64,000 nt of DNA from Holophagales bacterium (lineage in GTDB: Bacteria; Acidobacteriota; Thermoanaerobaculia; UBA5066): positions 1-64,000 of the forward strand of contig JADJVF010000007.1 in the NCBI GenBank assembly GCA_016716705.1, written 5' to 3'. The position numbers were made by a program, and so were the translations under genes. Positions 29,531-38,119 of the stretch are shown one piece after another (position 1 is the stretch's first letter; every line of letters starts with the position of its first letter). Below the pieces are notes generated by a model. The model saw only the letters and a program-made list of their open reading frames with translations, was not told the origin of the DNA and ran no database searches.

Positions 29531-30752
29531 ATGCTGAACGGGGAGCTCTTTCCGCGTCGCCTGGCGGGCCATCAGCGCCCACAAGCTGCGGTCGTTCCTG
29601 ACGCTCCTCGGGGTCATCATCGGGGTGATGACCGTCGTCGCGGTCGTGTCGGTCATCCAGGGCCTCAACAACTACGTCGCCACGAAGCTCTTCACCCTCT
29701 CGCCCGACGTCTACACGATCGAGCGCTTCGGCATCATCACGACCCGGGACGGGTTCCTCGAGGCGCTCAAGCGCAAGCGGATCCAGAAGAGCGATCTCGA
29801 GGCGTTCCAGCGGCTCTCGAGGACGTCCGTCATGGTCGGCGCCCGCTCGGGGACGAGCCGCGCCGTCCGGTCCGGCAGCAAACGGCTTTCGGACGTGCAG
29901 ATCTCGGGCGTGACGGCGAACGTGGCCGAGCTCTCGAACCTCGACGTCGACCTCGGGCGCTTCTTCACGGAGCCCGAGAACGAGCGCCGCGCCTTCGTCG
30001 CCGTCATCGGTACCGAGGTGCGCGACGAGCTCTTCCCGCGCCTCGACCCGGTCGGGCGGACGATCTCCATCGACGGGATTCCGTTCCGCGTCATCGGCCT
30101 CCTCGTCAAGCAGGGCTCCGCGTTCGGACAGAGCCAGGACAACGTCGTCTACGTCCCGCGCGAGGCGCTCGCGAAGGCCTGGGGCGCCCGGCGGAACATC
30201 TCGATCTACGTGAAGGCGAGAGGGGGCGTGGAAGGGATCCCGGCCTCGATGGACGAGGCGCGCGTCATCTTCCGGGCCCTGCGCAAGACCGCGCCGTCGG
30301 CTCCCGACCCGGTCTCCTTCGTCACGGCCGAGGCGATCCAGGTCGTCTGGCGCTCGATCTCGGCCGGCGCCTTCGCCCTCCTCGTCTTCATCAGCGGCAT
30401 CTCGCTCGTCGTCGGGGCGATCGTCATCGCGAACATCATGCTCGTCTCCGTCGTCGAACGGACGAAGGAGATCGGCATCCGCCTCGCGATCGGGGCGAAG
30501 AAGCGCGACATCCGCCGGCAGTTCCTCCTCGAGGCGGCGCTCCTCTCCCTCGGCGGCGGCGCCGTCGGCGTCCTCTTCGGGTGGATCATCTCCTCGCTCA
30601 TCAACGCCTTCACGCCCCTCCCCACGCTCGTGACTCCTGGCCTGATCACGATGGGCCTCCTTCTCGCCACGCTCACCGGCCTCCTCGCCGGCGTCTTCCC
30701 TGCGGTCAAGGCGTCTCGCCTGCCGCCGATCGAGGCCCTCCGCTATGAGTGA
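29531..30752 (+). CDS. MacB-type ABC exporter permease (no ATPase domain), frameshift near the start
   Basis: This permease of about 406 residues has a first membrane helix (SFLTLLGVIIGVMTVVAVVS), a large periplasmic MacB_PCD domain and a C-terminal FtsX domain with three helices (ANIMLVSVVERTKEIGIRLAIGAKK). The ATG at 29531 opens MLNGEL, and the next residues FRVAWRAISAHKLRS are in another frame. One extra T in the TTT at 29549-29551 explains this. The alternative in-frame starts (GTG/ATG near 29622) would cut the first helix. It lacks the N-terminal ATPase domain of true MacB. Its end overlaps the next permease by 8 bases, so the two probably form a heterodimer. Confidence 0.8.
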
Positions 30753-32022
30753 GCGCTTCTTCGACGTCCTCCGCCGTTCGCTGGGAGAGAACCTCCGCTT
30801 CGCCGCGATCGCTCTTCGCGCCCACAAGCTGCGCGCCTTCCTGACGATCGTCGGCATCGTCATCGGGGTCTGGACCGTCATCGCGATGGTCGCGCTCGTG
30901 ACCGGCTTCAACCGGTCGACGATGGACGCCTTCTCGTCGTTCGGCACGACCCTCGTCCAGTTCCAGAAGTTCGAGCCCCGCTTCTTCGGGGGCAACCACC
31001 ACCCGCCGGACGAGGAGCGGAACCGGAAGGACCTGACGATCGAGGACGCCGAGGCGATCGCCCGCCTCGCGCCGTCCATCGCCGCGGTCTCGCCCGAGCG
31101 CTACCTCTGGGGCGGCTCGAAGGTGAAGGGGAACGGCAAGGAGGCGAACTCTCCGACCGTCTCCGGCGGGACGCAGAACTACCTCGTCTGCAACAACTGG
31201 ACGATGCAGGACGGACGGAACATCACCGACGTCGACGTCCAGCACGCCACGGACGTCGCCGTCGTCGGCGGGGACGTCGTCGACTCGCTCTTCGAGGGGA
31301 AGGACCCGCTCGGGAAGCCGATCACGGTCAACGGGCGGCGGGTCCTGATCGTCGGCGTTCTCGAGAAGAAGGGCTCGCAGATGGGTGGCAGCCCCGACAA
31401 CATCATCATCATCCCGATCACGACGTTCGACGTCTTCTTCCCGCAGATCAAGAACTCCCGCGGCGACACGCTCCACATCGCCACGATCCCGAAGTCGCCC
31501 GAGCTGATCCCCGCGGCGATCGAGGAGGGGACGAACATCCTCCGGGCCCGGAGAAAGGTGCCGTTCGACAAGCCGAACGACTTCGCCATCTTCACCGCCG
31601 AGAAGATGATCACCCAGATGACCGCCGTGACGAACGCGATCTCCGGCGTCATGGTCTTCATCGCCGCCATCGCGCTCCTCGTCGGCGGCGTCGGCGTCAT
31701 GAACATCATGCTCGTCTCCGTCACCGAGCGGACCAAGGAGATCGGCCTTCGCAAGTCCGTCGGTGCCCTGAGGCAGGACATCACCCTCCAGTTCCTGACC
31801 GAGGCGATGACCCTCACCGGCCTCGGCGGGGCGGTCGGCGTCGCCCTCGGCCTCCTCACGGCGCTCGTCGTCGGTGCCGTCTCGCCCCTGAAGACCGCCA
31901 CGCCCCTCTGGAGCGTCCTCCTGGGCCTCGGCGTGAGCCTCTCCATCGGGCTCTTCTTCGGCCTCTACCCCGCCCTCAAGGCCGCCCGCCTCGACCCGAT
32001 CGAAGCCCTTCGCTGGGAGTAG
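30745..32022 (+). CDS. MacB-type ABC exporter permease (no ATPase domain)
   Basis: This 425-residue permease resembles the gene before it. It has an N-terminal helix after AHKLRAFLTIVGIVIGV, a periplasmic MacB_PCD domain and the C-terminal FtsX helices (GVMNIMLVSVTERTKEIGLRKSVGALR). The periplasmic domain is longer than in its neighbour, so the pair is asymmetric. It overlaps the upstream permease by 8 bases. No LolD/MacB-type ATPase lies in this operon; the only one in the window is at 53277-53963, which has its own permease. The ATPase must be elsewhere. The likely cargo, as for MacAB relatives, is a peptide, lipopeptide or lipid, but this is not shown. Confidence 0.9.
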   Translation: MSERFFDVLRRSLGENLRFAAIALRAHKLRAFLTIVGIVIGVWTVIAMVALVTGFNRSTMDAFSSFGTTLVQFQKFEPRFFGGNHHPPDEERNRKDLTIEDAEAIARLAPSIAAVSPERYLWGGSKVKGNGKEANSPTVSGGTQNYLVCNNWTMQDGRNITDVDVQHATDVAVVGGDVVDSLFEGKDPLGKPITVNGRRVLIVGVLEKKGSQMGGSPDNIIIIPITTFDVFFPQIKNSRGDTLHIATIPKSPELIPAAIEEGTNILRARRKVPFDKPNDFAIFTAEKMITQMTAVTNAISGVMVFIAAIALLVGGVGVMNIMLVSVTERTKEIGLRKSVGALRQDITLQFLTEAMTLTGLGGAVGVALGLLTALVVGAVSPLKTATPLWSVLLGLGVSLSIGLFFGLYPALKAARLDPIEALRWE

Positions 32023-32031
32023 GCTCCCCCG

Positions 32032-33129
32032 CTAGACGAAGACGAGGGAGAGCGCGAGCGCGACCGCCAGGAGCGCGAACGACACCGCCAGGAAGAGCTT
32101 CCAGAACGGGGAGCGGTGCGAGCGGCCGCGAAGGTAGAGGTCGGCGCCGATCAGGTTCGCGAGGGACGAGATGGGCGTTCCGCAGCCTCCGGCGTTCACG
32201 CCGTAGAGGAGCGCGGTGAAGAGGACCCCGCCTCCTGCCTGCGTCGCCGCGGGGGCGAGGAGGATCGCGGCGGGGACGTTCGAGACGACCTGTGACAGCA
32301 GCGCGCCCGAGAGGACGAATCCGGTGGGCGTCGCGCCGAGGAGCGCGACCGGGTCGAGCGTCGCGAAGAGCGCCGAGCGGCGCAGACCCTCGACGCCGAC
32401 GAAGAGGGCCGAGAAGACGCCCAGGAGCGTGAAGTCGGTCTTCAGCAGGCCGCGCCCGAGGAGGGCGGCGGCGGGAACCGCGGCGACGAGCGGGACGAGC
32501 CGTGGAATCGCCTGGGAGATGGCGAGGAGCTGGAGCGAGAGCAGGAAGAGCCCGGCGGTTGCGAGGCGCGGCTCGACGGGGCCATCCGTCTCCGGCGGCG
32601 CCGGAAGCGGGCGGCGGGGGACGAGGAGCGGGACCAGGGCGAGCGTGGCGACCGCCATTCCCGCGACCCACGGGACCTGCGCTGCGAAGAATCCCGCCGT
32701 GGTGAAGCCACCGCGCGAGAAGAGGAGGAGGTTCTGCGGGTTCCCGGTCGGCGTGAGGCAGCCGAGGAGGTTGGCGGCCTGGATCTCGAGGACGACGACG
32801 CGGATCGGGTCGAACTCCGGCGCGACCTTCTCGAAGGCGAGCGTGAACGGAACGACGAGCAGGAGCGCGACGTCGTTCGTCACCATCGCCGAGACGGCGC
32901 CGGTCGTCAGGATCGCCGCGACCGCGAGCGTCCGTTCGGAGCGGACGCGGGACAGGACCTTCCCGACGACGGCCTCGACGAGGCCGGAGCGCTTCAGGCA
33001 CTCGACCGCCAGGATCAGGACGAGGAAGAGCGAGAGAAGGTGGAGGTCGAGGAGCGCCCGGATCTCGGAAGGCGAGACGAGCCGGAACAGGAGCGCGACG
33101 AACGCCAGCGCGAGGGAGGCGGGGAGCAC
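32032..33129 (-). CDS. ArsB/NhaD (ion transporter superfamily) permease
   Basis: This 365-residue polytopic membrane protein has about ten helices. The family landmarks are a re-entrant TPTGNPQNLLLF segment and, in the second half, LSQVVSNVPAAILLAP, which resemble the paired signatures of ArsB/NhaD/CitM-type carriers. A TNDVALLLVVPF segment is also typical. It should be a secondary transporter for an anion (arsenite, dicarboxylate) or sodium/proton antiport; the sequence does not decide. The GTG start at 33129 gives the standard N-terminal helix. It converges with the MacB-type permease gene with only 9 bases between the stops. Confidence 0.75.
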   Translation of the reverse strand: MLPASLALAFVALLFRLVSPSEIRALLDLHLLSLFLVLILAVECLKRSGLVEAVVGKVLSRVRSERTLAVAAILTTGAVSAMVTNDVALLLVVPFTLAFEKVAPEFDPIRVVVLEIQAANLLGCLTPTGNPQNLLLFSRGGFTTAGFFAAQVPWVAGMAVATLALVPLLVPRRPLPAPPETDGPVEPRLATAGLFLLSLQLLAISQAIPRLVPLVAAVPAAALLGRGLLKTDFTLLGVFSALFVGVEGLRRSALFATLDPVALLGATPTGFVLSGALLSQVVSNVPAAILLAPAATQAGGGVLFTALLYGVNAGGCGTPISSLANLIGADLYLRGRSHRSPFWKLFLAVSFALLAVALALSLVFV

Positions 33130-33176
33130 TTCCGCATGATACCCACGGAAGGGGTCTGGTCTGCGCTCTACGCTCT

Positions 33177-33207
33177 GCTCTCCGGGCGGCGACGCCGCCC
33201 GGAGAGC
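33177..33207. terminator. Perfect 14-bp intergenic hairpin downstream of pip
   Basis: The arm GCTCTCCGGGCGGC (33177-33190) pairs perfectly with GCCGCCCGGAGAGC (33194-33207), with loop GAC. It lies between the pip stop and the transporter start, both on the reverse strand. It has no T-tract, so it may be an intrinsic-like or Rho-assisted terminator, or an mRNA-stabilising hairpin. Confidence 0.5.
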
Positions 33208-33221
33208 GAAGAGCCGTCAGG

Positions 33222-34193
33222 TCAGAGGCTGGCGAAGCGGTCCGTCGCGGCGACGAGCGCCCGGCTGTTCGGCGGCTCGAAGGCGCTGTGGCCGGAGTCG
33301 GGGGTGATGATGAAATCGGCTTCGGGCCACGCGCGGTGGAGCGCCCAGGCGCTGAAGATCGGGCAGACGACGTCGTAGCGGCCCTGGACGATGACTCCGG
33401 GGATGTGCCGGATCCGCCCGACGTCGCGCAGGAGCTGGTCGTCGACCTCGAAGAAGCCGCGGTTCTGGAAGTAGTGGGCCTCGATCCGCGCGAAGGCGAG
33501 GGCGAACTCGTCCTCCTCGTAGTGGCCGGTGAACGAGGCGTCGGGGAGCAGCTTCGACGTCGCCCCCTCCCAGCCGCTCCAGATCTTCGCCGCGGCGAGG
33601 CGGACGGCGGGGTCGTCGCTCGTCAGGCGCCGGTGGTACGCCGCGACGAGATCGCCGCGTTCCGCCTCGGGGATGTGCGCGAGGTAGGGCTCCCAGGCGT
33701 CGGGGAAGAGGATCGAAGCGCCCTCCTGGTAGAACCATTCGATCTCCTTCCTGCGGAGCAGGAAGATTCCGCGGAGGACGAGCTCGGTCACCCGCTCGGG
33801 GTGGGTCTCCGCGTAGGCCAGAGCGAGGGTCGACCCCCACGAGCCGCCGAAGACCTGCCACTTCGCGATGCCGAGGTGTTCGCGGAGCTTCTCGGTATCG
33901 GCCACGAGGTCCCAGGTCGTGTTCGCCTCGAGGCTCGCGTAGGGCGTGCTCTTGCCGCTGCCACGCTGGTCGAAGAGGATGATCCGGTACTTTCCGGGGT
34001 CGAAGAAGCGGCGCATCTTGCCGTCCGTCCCTCCGCCGGGTCCGCCGTGCAGGAAGACGACCGGCTTGCCTGCCGGGTTCCCGCACTCCTCGAAGTAGAT
34101 GTCGTGCAGGTCGGAGACGCGGAGACGGCCGGTCCGGTACGGCTCGATCTCGGGGTAGAGCCAGCTGACGGGATCCTTCACCAGGTGGGCCAT
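33222..34193 (-). CDS. pip: Proline iminopeptidase
   Basis: This 323-residue alpha/beta hydrolase of family S33 removes N-terminal proline from peptides. The oxyanion motif HGGPGGGT, the segment FDQRGSGKSTP and the nucleophile GGSWGSTLAL are exact family signatures. The acid and His follow (GRYDVVCP and DSGHSAFEP). The ATG at 34193 has GGAGG five bases upstream and gives the usual MAHL... start. There is no signal peptide, so it is cytoplasmic. It lies next to dipeptidyl peptidase IV and an M16 pair, which together would break down Pro-containing peptides. Confidence 0.96.
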   Translation of the reverse strand: MAHLVKDPVSWLYPEIEPYRTGRLRVSDLHDIYFEECGNPAGKPVVFLHGGPGGGTDGKMRRFFDPGKYRIILFDQRGSGKSTPYASLEANTTWDLVADTEKLREHLGIAKWQVFGGSWGSTLALAYAETHPERVTELVLRGIFLLRRKEIEWFYQEGASILFPDAWEPYLAHIPEAERGDLVAAYHRRLTSDDPAVRLAAAKIWSGWEGATSKLLPDASFTGHYEEDEFALAFARIEAHYFQNRGFFEVDDQLLRDVGRIRHIPGVIVQGRYDVVCPIFSAWALHRAWPEADFIITPDSGHSAFEPPNSRALVAATDRFASL

Positions 34194-34265
34194 GCGAACC
34201 TCCGCGCGCATCCTGACAGAACGCGCGGGCGGAGTGAACGCGCCGCCGGTCAGCTGCTAAAGTAG

Positions 34266-34284
34266 AAAATCAAGACCTGACCCC
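34266..34284. repeat. Short REP-like motif AAAATCAAGACCTGACCCC
   Basis: This AT-rich 19-mer stands out in GC-rich sequence in the pip/DPP-IV gap. It resembles, from memory, a motif repeated in REP-type elements of other genomes. Only one arm is present and no inverted partner was found, so it may be a degenerate fragment. The assignment is inference. Confidence 0.4.
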
Positions 34285-34286
34285 GA

Positions 34287-36491
34287 TCAGAGGTTCTCTT
34301 CGAAGAAGGAGAGGATGCGCTGGTTGACGGCATGGCGGGTGGCGACGTCGCGGGGGCCGTGCTTCATGCCGGCGAAGGGAGCGAAGACGTACTCCTTGCG
34401 GGCCTTGTTGAGCGCGTCGGCGAAGGCGATCGACTGCTGCATGTGGACGTTGTCGTCGGCGGTGCCGTGGAGGAGGAGGAGCTTCGGGCCGAGCTTGCCG
34501 GCCCAGGTGAGCGGAGCGGAGGCCTCGTACCCTTCGGGGTTCTCCTTCGGGAGCTTCATGTAGCGCTCGGTGTAGATCGAGTCGTAGTACTTCCAGTGGG
34601 TCACGGGCGCACCGGCGACGGCCGCCCGGAAGACTCCGGGAGCGCGCGTCGCGGCGGTGAGCGTCATGTAGCCGCCATACGACCATCCGCTCAGCCCGAG
34701 GCGGGAGGCGTCGACGAACGGGAGCCTCTTCAGCTGCTCGATCCCCTCGAGCTGGTCCTTCAGCTCGATCTCGCCGAGCCGCCCGAGAATGGCCGATTCG
34801 AAGGCGAGGCCGCGCCCGCCGGAGCCGCGGTTGTCCATGGCCCAGACGAGGAAGCCTCTCGAGGCGAGGACGTGATCGAAGAGCGAGGTCGCTCCCCAGC
34901 GCTCGGACACGACCTGCGCGTGCGGCCCGCCGTAGACGTAGACGACGACCGGGTACTTCTTCGTCGCGTCGAAGTCGGCCGGCTTCACGAGCCGCGTGTA
35001 GAAGAGCGTTCCGTCCGAGCCGGTGAAGGAGCCCATCTCGGTCGTCGCGAGGGCGTAGTCCGCCAGGGGCGTCTTCGGGACGAAGACGCCCCTCGAACGC
35101 GTCCCGTCTCCCCGGTGGAGGACGACGCGGGGCGGCGTGGCGACGTTCGACCAGGTGTCCAGGACGAAACGGCCGCCGGGGGAGGCGATCGCCTGGTGCG
35201 TCCCCTTGTCCGAGGTGAGGCGGACGAAACGCGTGCCGTCGAGGGCCACGCGATAGAAGTGCCGTTCCCGTGGGTCCCGCTCGGTCGCGTTGAAGAAGAC
35301 GGCGCCGGCGGCGGAATCCAGCTTCGGGTCGCCCTCGACGGACCAGGCGCCGCTCGTGACGGCGCCCGCGAGCGTCCCGTCCATCCGGTAGCGGTAGAGG
35401 TGGAGAAAGCCGCTCCGTTCGGAGAGCCAGAGGAAGCCGGAGCCGTCGGGAAGGAAGAGCGGCGGCGCGTGGGAGTTGACCCAGGAAGCGGATGTCTCCT
35501 TCAGGACGCTCCTCGGCATCGCGCCGGCGGACCGGGGGACGAGCAGCAGCTCGAGCTCCGACTGCGTGCGGTTCATCCTCGTGAAGGCGACGGCAGAGGA
35601 ATCGGGAGTCCAGGAGAAGGCAGGACCGACGAGGGTCGAGTCGCCGTCGAAACCGACGGCGTTCGTCGCGAGAGCGCCTCTGCCGGGTCCCCACGAGACG
35701 ACCTTCACCGAAGGTGCCGCGTTCGGGTCGCCCGGCTTCGGGTAGCGCTGGGGCATCAGCTTCCCGTTCGTCGGGAGGAAATCGACGAGCGGGTACTCCG
35801 GGACGCGCGACTGGTCGAGGCGCAGGAAGGCGAGGGCGGAGGAGTCGGGTGCCCATTCGAACGCGCGGCCGCCGCTCCGCCCGGCGAGCTCCTCCTCGTA
35901 GACCCAGTCGAGCTTCCCGTTCAGGACGGAGGGGCTGCCGTCCGCCGTCAGGCGGGTCGCCTCTCCCGTGGCGACCTCGACGAACCAGAGGTCGTTCCCC
36001 TTTACGAACGCGACCCTGGAACCGTCCGGGGAGAACAGCGGCAGCTCCTCTTCGGCCTCGTCGCCCGTCAGCTTCCGGGCCGCCCTGTCGCCGGGCACGT
36101 AGACCCAGAGGTCGTTCTCGGCCGATGCCAGAAGCGCCGTCCCGGCCTCGTTCCACTGGGCGCCCGTCACGGGAAGAGTCCTGGGCTTACCGTCCTTGCC
36201 GACCCCCTCGACGGGAATCGCCTCGAGGAGCTTCGTCACCTTCCCGGTGGCGGCGTCCTCCTCCCAGATCGAGGCCGGCGCCCTCGGCCCGCTTCCCTCC
36301 TTCTTCAGGTAGGTGAAACGCGAAGCGTCCCGCCAGCGCAGGTCCGTCGGTGCCGGCTCGACGAGGGGTTCGACGGCGTGGATGCGGTCCAGCGTGAGGA
36401 CCGGCTTCGAGGGGGGCGCGTCGGCTCCGCGGGCGGCGGACGAGACGAAGGCGAGAAGGACAGGGACGGCGAGCGGAAGGGGACGTCGCAT
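34287..36491 (-). CDS. Dipeptidyl peptidase IV (family S9B), exported
   Basis: This 734-residue enzyme has a signal peptide (MRRPLPLAVPVLLAFVSSAARG), a DPPIV_N beta-propeller and a C-terminal alpha/beta hydrolase. It cleaves X-Pro or X-Ala dipeptides from peptide N-termini. The double-Glu motif that holds the substrate amino group is present in DWVYEEEL, which separates DPP-IV from other S9 members. The catalytic Ser is in GWSYGGYM, the Asp in HGTADDNVH, and the His in GMKHGPRD. The ATG at 36491 was chosen over a GTG one codon earlier. It is probably periplasmic. Its partners are pip and the M16 pair on the same strand. Confidence 0.95.
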   Translation of the reverse strand: MRRPLPLAVPVLLAFVSSAARGADAPPSKPVLTLDRIHAVEPLVEPAPTDLRWRDASRFTYLKKEGSGPRAPASIWEEDAATGKVTKLLEAIPVEGVGKDGKPRTLPVTGAQWNEAGTALLASAENDLWVYVPGDRAARKLTGDEAEEELPLFSPDGSRVAFVKGNDLWFVEVATGEATRLTADGSPSVLNGKLDWVYEEELAGRSGGRAFEWAPDSSALAFLRLDQSRVPEYPLVDFLPTNGKLMPQRYPKPGDPNAAPSVKVVSWGPGRGALATNAVGFDGDSTLVGPAFSWTPDSSAVAFTRMNRTQSELELLLVPRSAGAMPRSVLKETSASWVNSHAPPLFLPDGSGFLWLSERSGFLHLYRYRMDGTLAGAVTSGAWSVEGDPKLDSAAGAVFFNATERDPRERHFYRVALDGTRFVRLTSDKGTHQAIASPGGRFVLDTWSNVATPPRVVLHRGDGTRSRGVFVPKTPLADYALATTEMGSFTGSDGTLFYTRLVKPADFDATKKYPVVVYVYGGPHAQVVSERWGATSLFDHVLASRGFLVWAMDNRGSGGRGLAFESAILGRLGEIELKDQLEGIEQLKRLPFVDASRLGLSGWSYGGYMTLTAATRAPGVFRAAVAGAPVTHWKYYDSIYTERYMKLPKENPEGYEASAPLTWAGKLGPKLLLLHGTADDNVHMQQSIAFADALNKARKEYVFAPFAGMKHGPRDVATRHAVNQRILSFFEENL

Positions 36492-36585
36492 CACGGCGTG
36501 AGAACGATAGCCGAAAAGGAAGCGCCCCCCGCGGACGGGGGGCGCCGGTAACTGCCCGCGGGCTGGCGTGCCGGGGTGGAAAGCC

Positions 36586-38100
36586 CTACTTCGCGGCGGC
36601 CGCGGTCATCGGCCGCATCGTCATGGGGTCGCGGAGCGGGACGTCCGTCATCTTCCCGCCGGTCAGGTCGGGGAACTTCACCGGGTGCTTCGGATCGGGG
36701 TTCAGGAGGTCGTCCTTCTTCCCGACGGCGAGGACGGCGACCTTGTCGGTCGCAAGGAGCCGCTGGGCGACACGCTTCACGTCGGCCTTCGTCACCTTCT
36801 CGATCTTCGCGGCATAGTTCCGCCAGTACTCCGGTTCCTGCGCGAAGCGGCCCGTGAACTCCTCGTCGAGGAAGACGCCCATCGTCTGCCCCTTCGTCGT
36901 GAACTCCTGGGAGAGCGTGTCGACGAAGGAGCTCTTCGCCGTCTGGAGCTCCTCGTCGGTGACGTCGGCCTCGCGGATCTTCTTCATCTCCTCGAGGACG
37001 ATCTGGGTCGCGTAGGCGCACGTCCGCACCTTCGACTGGAAGGACGCGCGAAACGTGCCGGGGAACCAGACGCCGCCGGGCAGCGCCGAGCCGGCCGAGT
37101 AGGCGAGCCCCTCGTCGGAGCGGACGCGGTTCGTGATCCGGCTCGTGAAGCCGCCCCCTCCGAGGATGTCGTTCATGACGAGGGCGGCGAAGTAGTCGGG
37201 GTCGTTCCGCTGGAGCGCGGGGAGCATGACGGAGACGCGCCCCTGGTTGACGTCCTTGTCGACGAGGTAGAGCCCCGGGGCCATTGCGTGCGCCGGCTTC
37301 GGGACGGGCGGCGCGGCCTCGCCCCTGTGAGGCCATTTCGCGAAGAGGGCGTCCAGCTTCGCGATCATCTGCGTCCGGGAGATTCCCTTCCCGAAGTCGC
37401 CCGAAGCGGCGACGACGACGTTTCTCGGGTCGACCCACTTCCGGTGGAATGCGACGAGGTCGTCGCGGGTGATTCCCTCGAGGGAGGCCTTCGTCGTGTA
37501 GCGGTTCTGGTAGTAGCTCTCGCCGAAGGCGAGGAAGCCCCGCTCGCGCCGCTCGATGTCGGCGGTGTCGTCGTTGCGGGACTTCATCTCGGTCAGGAGC
37601 TGGTCCTTGCGGAGCTTCAGCTTGTCGTCCTGGAAGCGGGGCTCGGTGAGGACCTCGCGCAGGATCGCGAGCCCCTCGTCGAGGTCCTTGGCGAGGAGGT
37701 TGAGGGAGACGGAGCCGCGGTCGGTGCCGTAGCTCGAGTTGAGCTGGGCGGCGAGGAAGGCGAGCCGCTCCTCGAGCTGCTCGGCCGTCTTCGTCGCCGT
37801 CCCGCCCCGGGCCAGGAGATAGCCGGCCAGCTCGGCGAGCCCTTCCTTCCCGGCGGGGTCGAGGTACGTGCCACCGCGGAGCGTCACGCTGATCGAGACG
37901 AGCGGCAGCTCGCGGTCCTCGGCGACGTAGGCGACCGGGCCCGACTTCAGGACCGTCCGGTACTCCTTCGGCGACGGGGGCTGGTAGGTGAACTTCGGGT
38001 AGGTGAGCTTGTCCGGGTGCGGCGGGATCCCCCGGGCCGCGGGGGCGAGGAGGAGGGCGCCGAGGAGGGCGAGGGCGGAGGTCCGCACGGGGGTCTTCAT
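36586..38100 (-). CDS. M16 peptidase-like protein lacking the zinc motif (partner subunit)
   Basis: This exported protein of about 504 residues has the M16 fold twice. At the place of the HxxEH zinc motif it reads LAELAGYLLARGG, so the metal ligands are gone. The second half keeps the Arg/Tyr substrate-binding segment (RSDEGLAYSAG). This is the pattern of the non-catalytic subunit in heterodimeric M16B proteases. The ATG at 38100 has AAGGTGA five bases upstream. It follows the catalytic M16 gene by 19 bases on the same strand. Its likely role is to complete the active site of that partner. Confidence 0.9.
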   Translation of the reverse strand: MKTPVRTSALALLGALLLAPAARGIPPHPDKLTYPKFTYQPPSPKEYRTVLKSGPVAYVAEDRELPLVSISVTLRGGTYLDPAGKEGLAELAGYLLARGGTATKTAEQLEERLAFLAAQLNSSYGTDRGSVSLNLLAKDLDEGLAILREVLTEPRFQDDKLKLRKDQLLTEMKSRNDDTADIERRERGFLAFGESYYQNRYTTKASLEGITRDDLVAFHRKWVDPRNVVVAASGDFGKGISRTQMIAKLDALFAKWPHRGEAAPPVPKPAHAMAPGLYLVDKDVNQGRVSVMLPALQRNDPDYFAALVMNDILGGGGFTSRITNRVRSDEGLAYSAGSALPGGVWFPGTFRASFQSKVRTCAYATQIVLEEMKKIREADVTDEELQTAKSSFVDTLSQEFTTKGQTMGVFLDEEFTGRFAQEPEYWRNYAAKIEKVTKADVKRVAQRLLATDKVAVLAVGKKDDLLNPDPKHPVKFPDLTGGKMTDVPLRDPMTMRPMTAAAAK

Positions 38101-38119
38101 CGTCTTCACCTTCCGCTCC

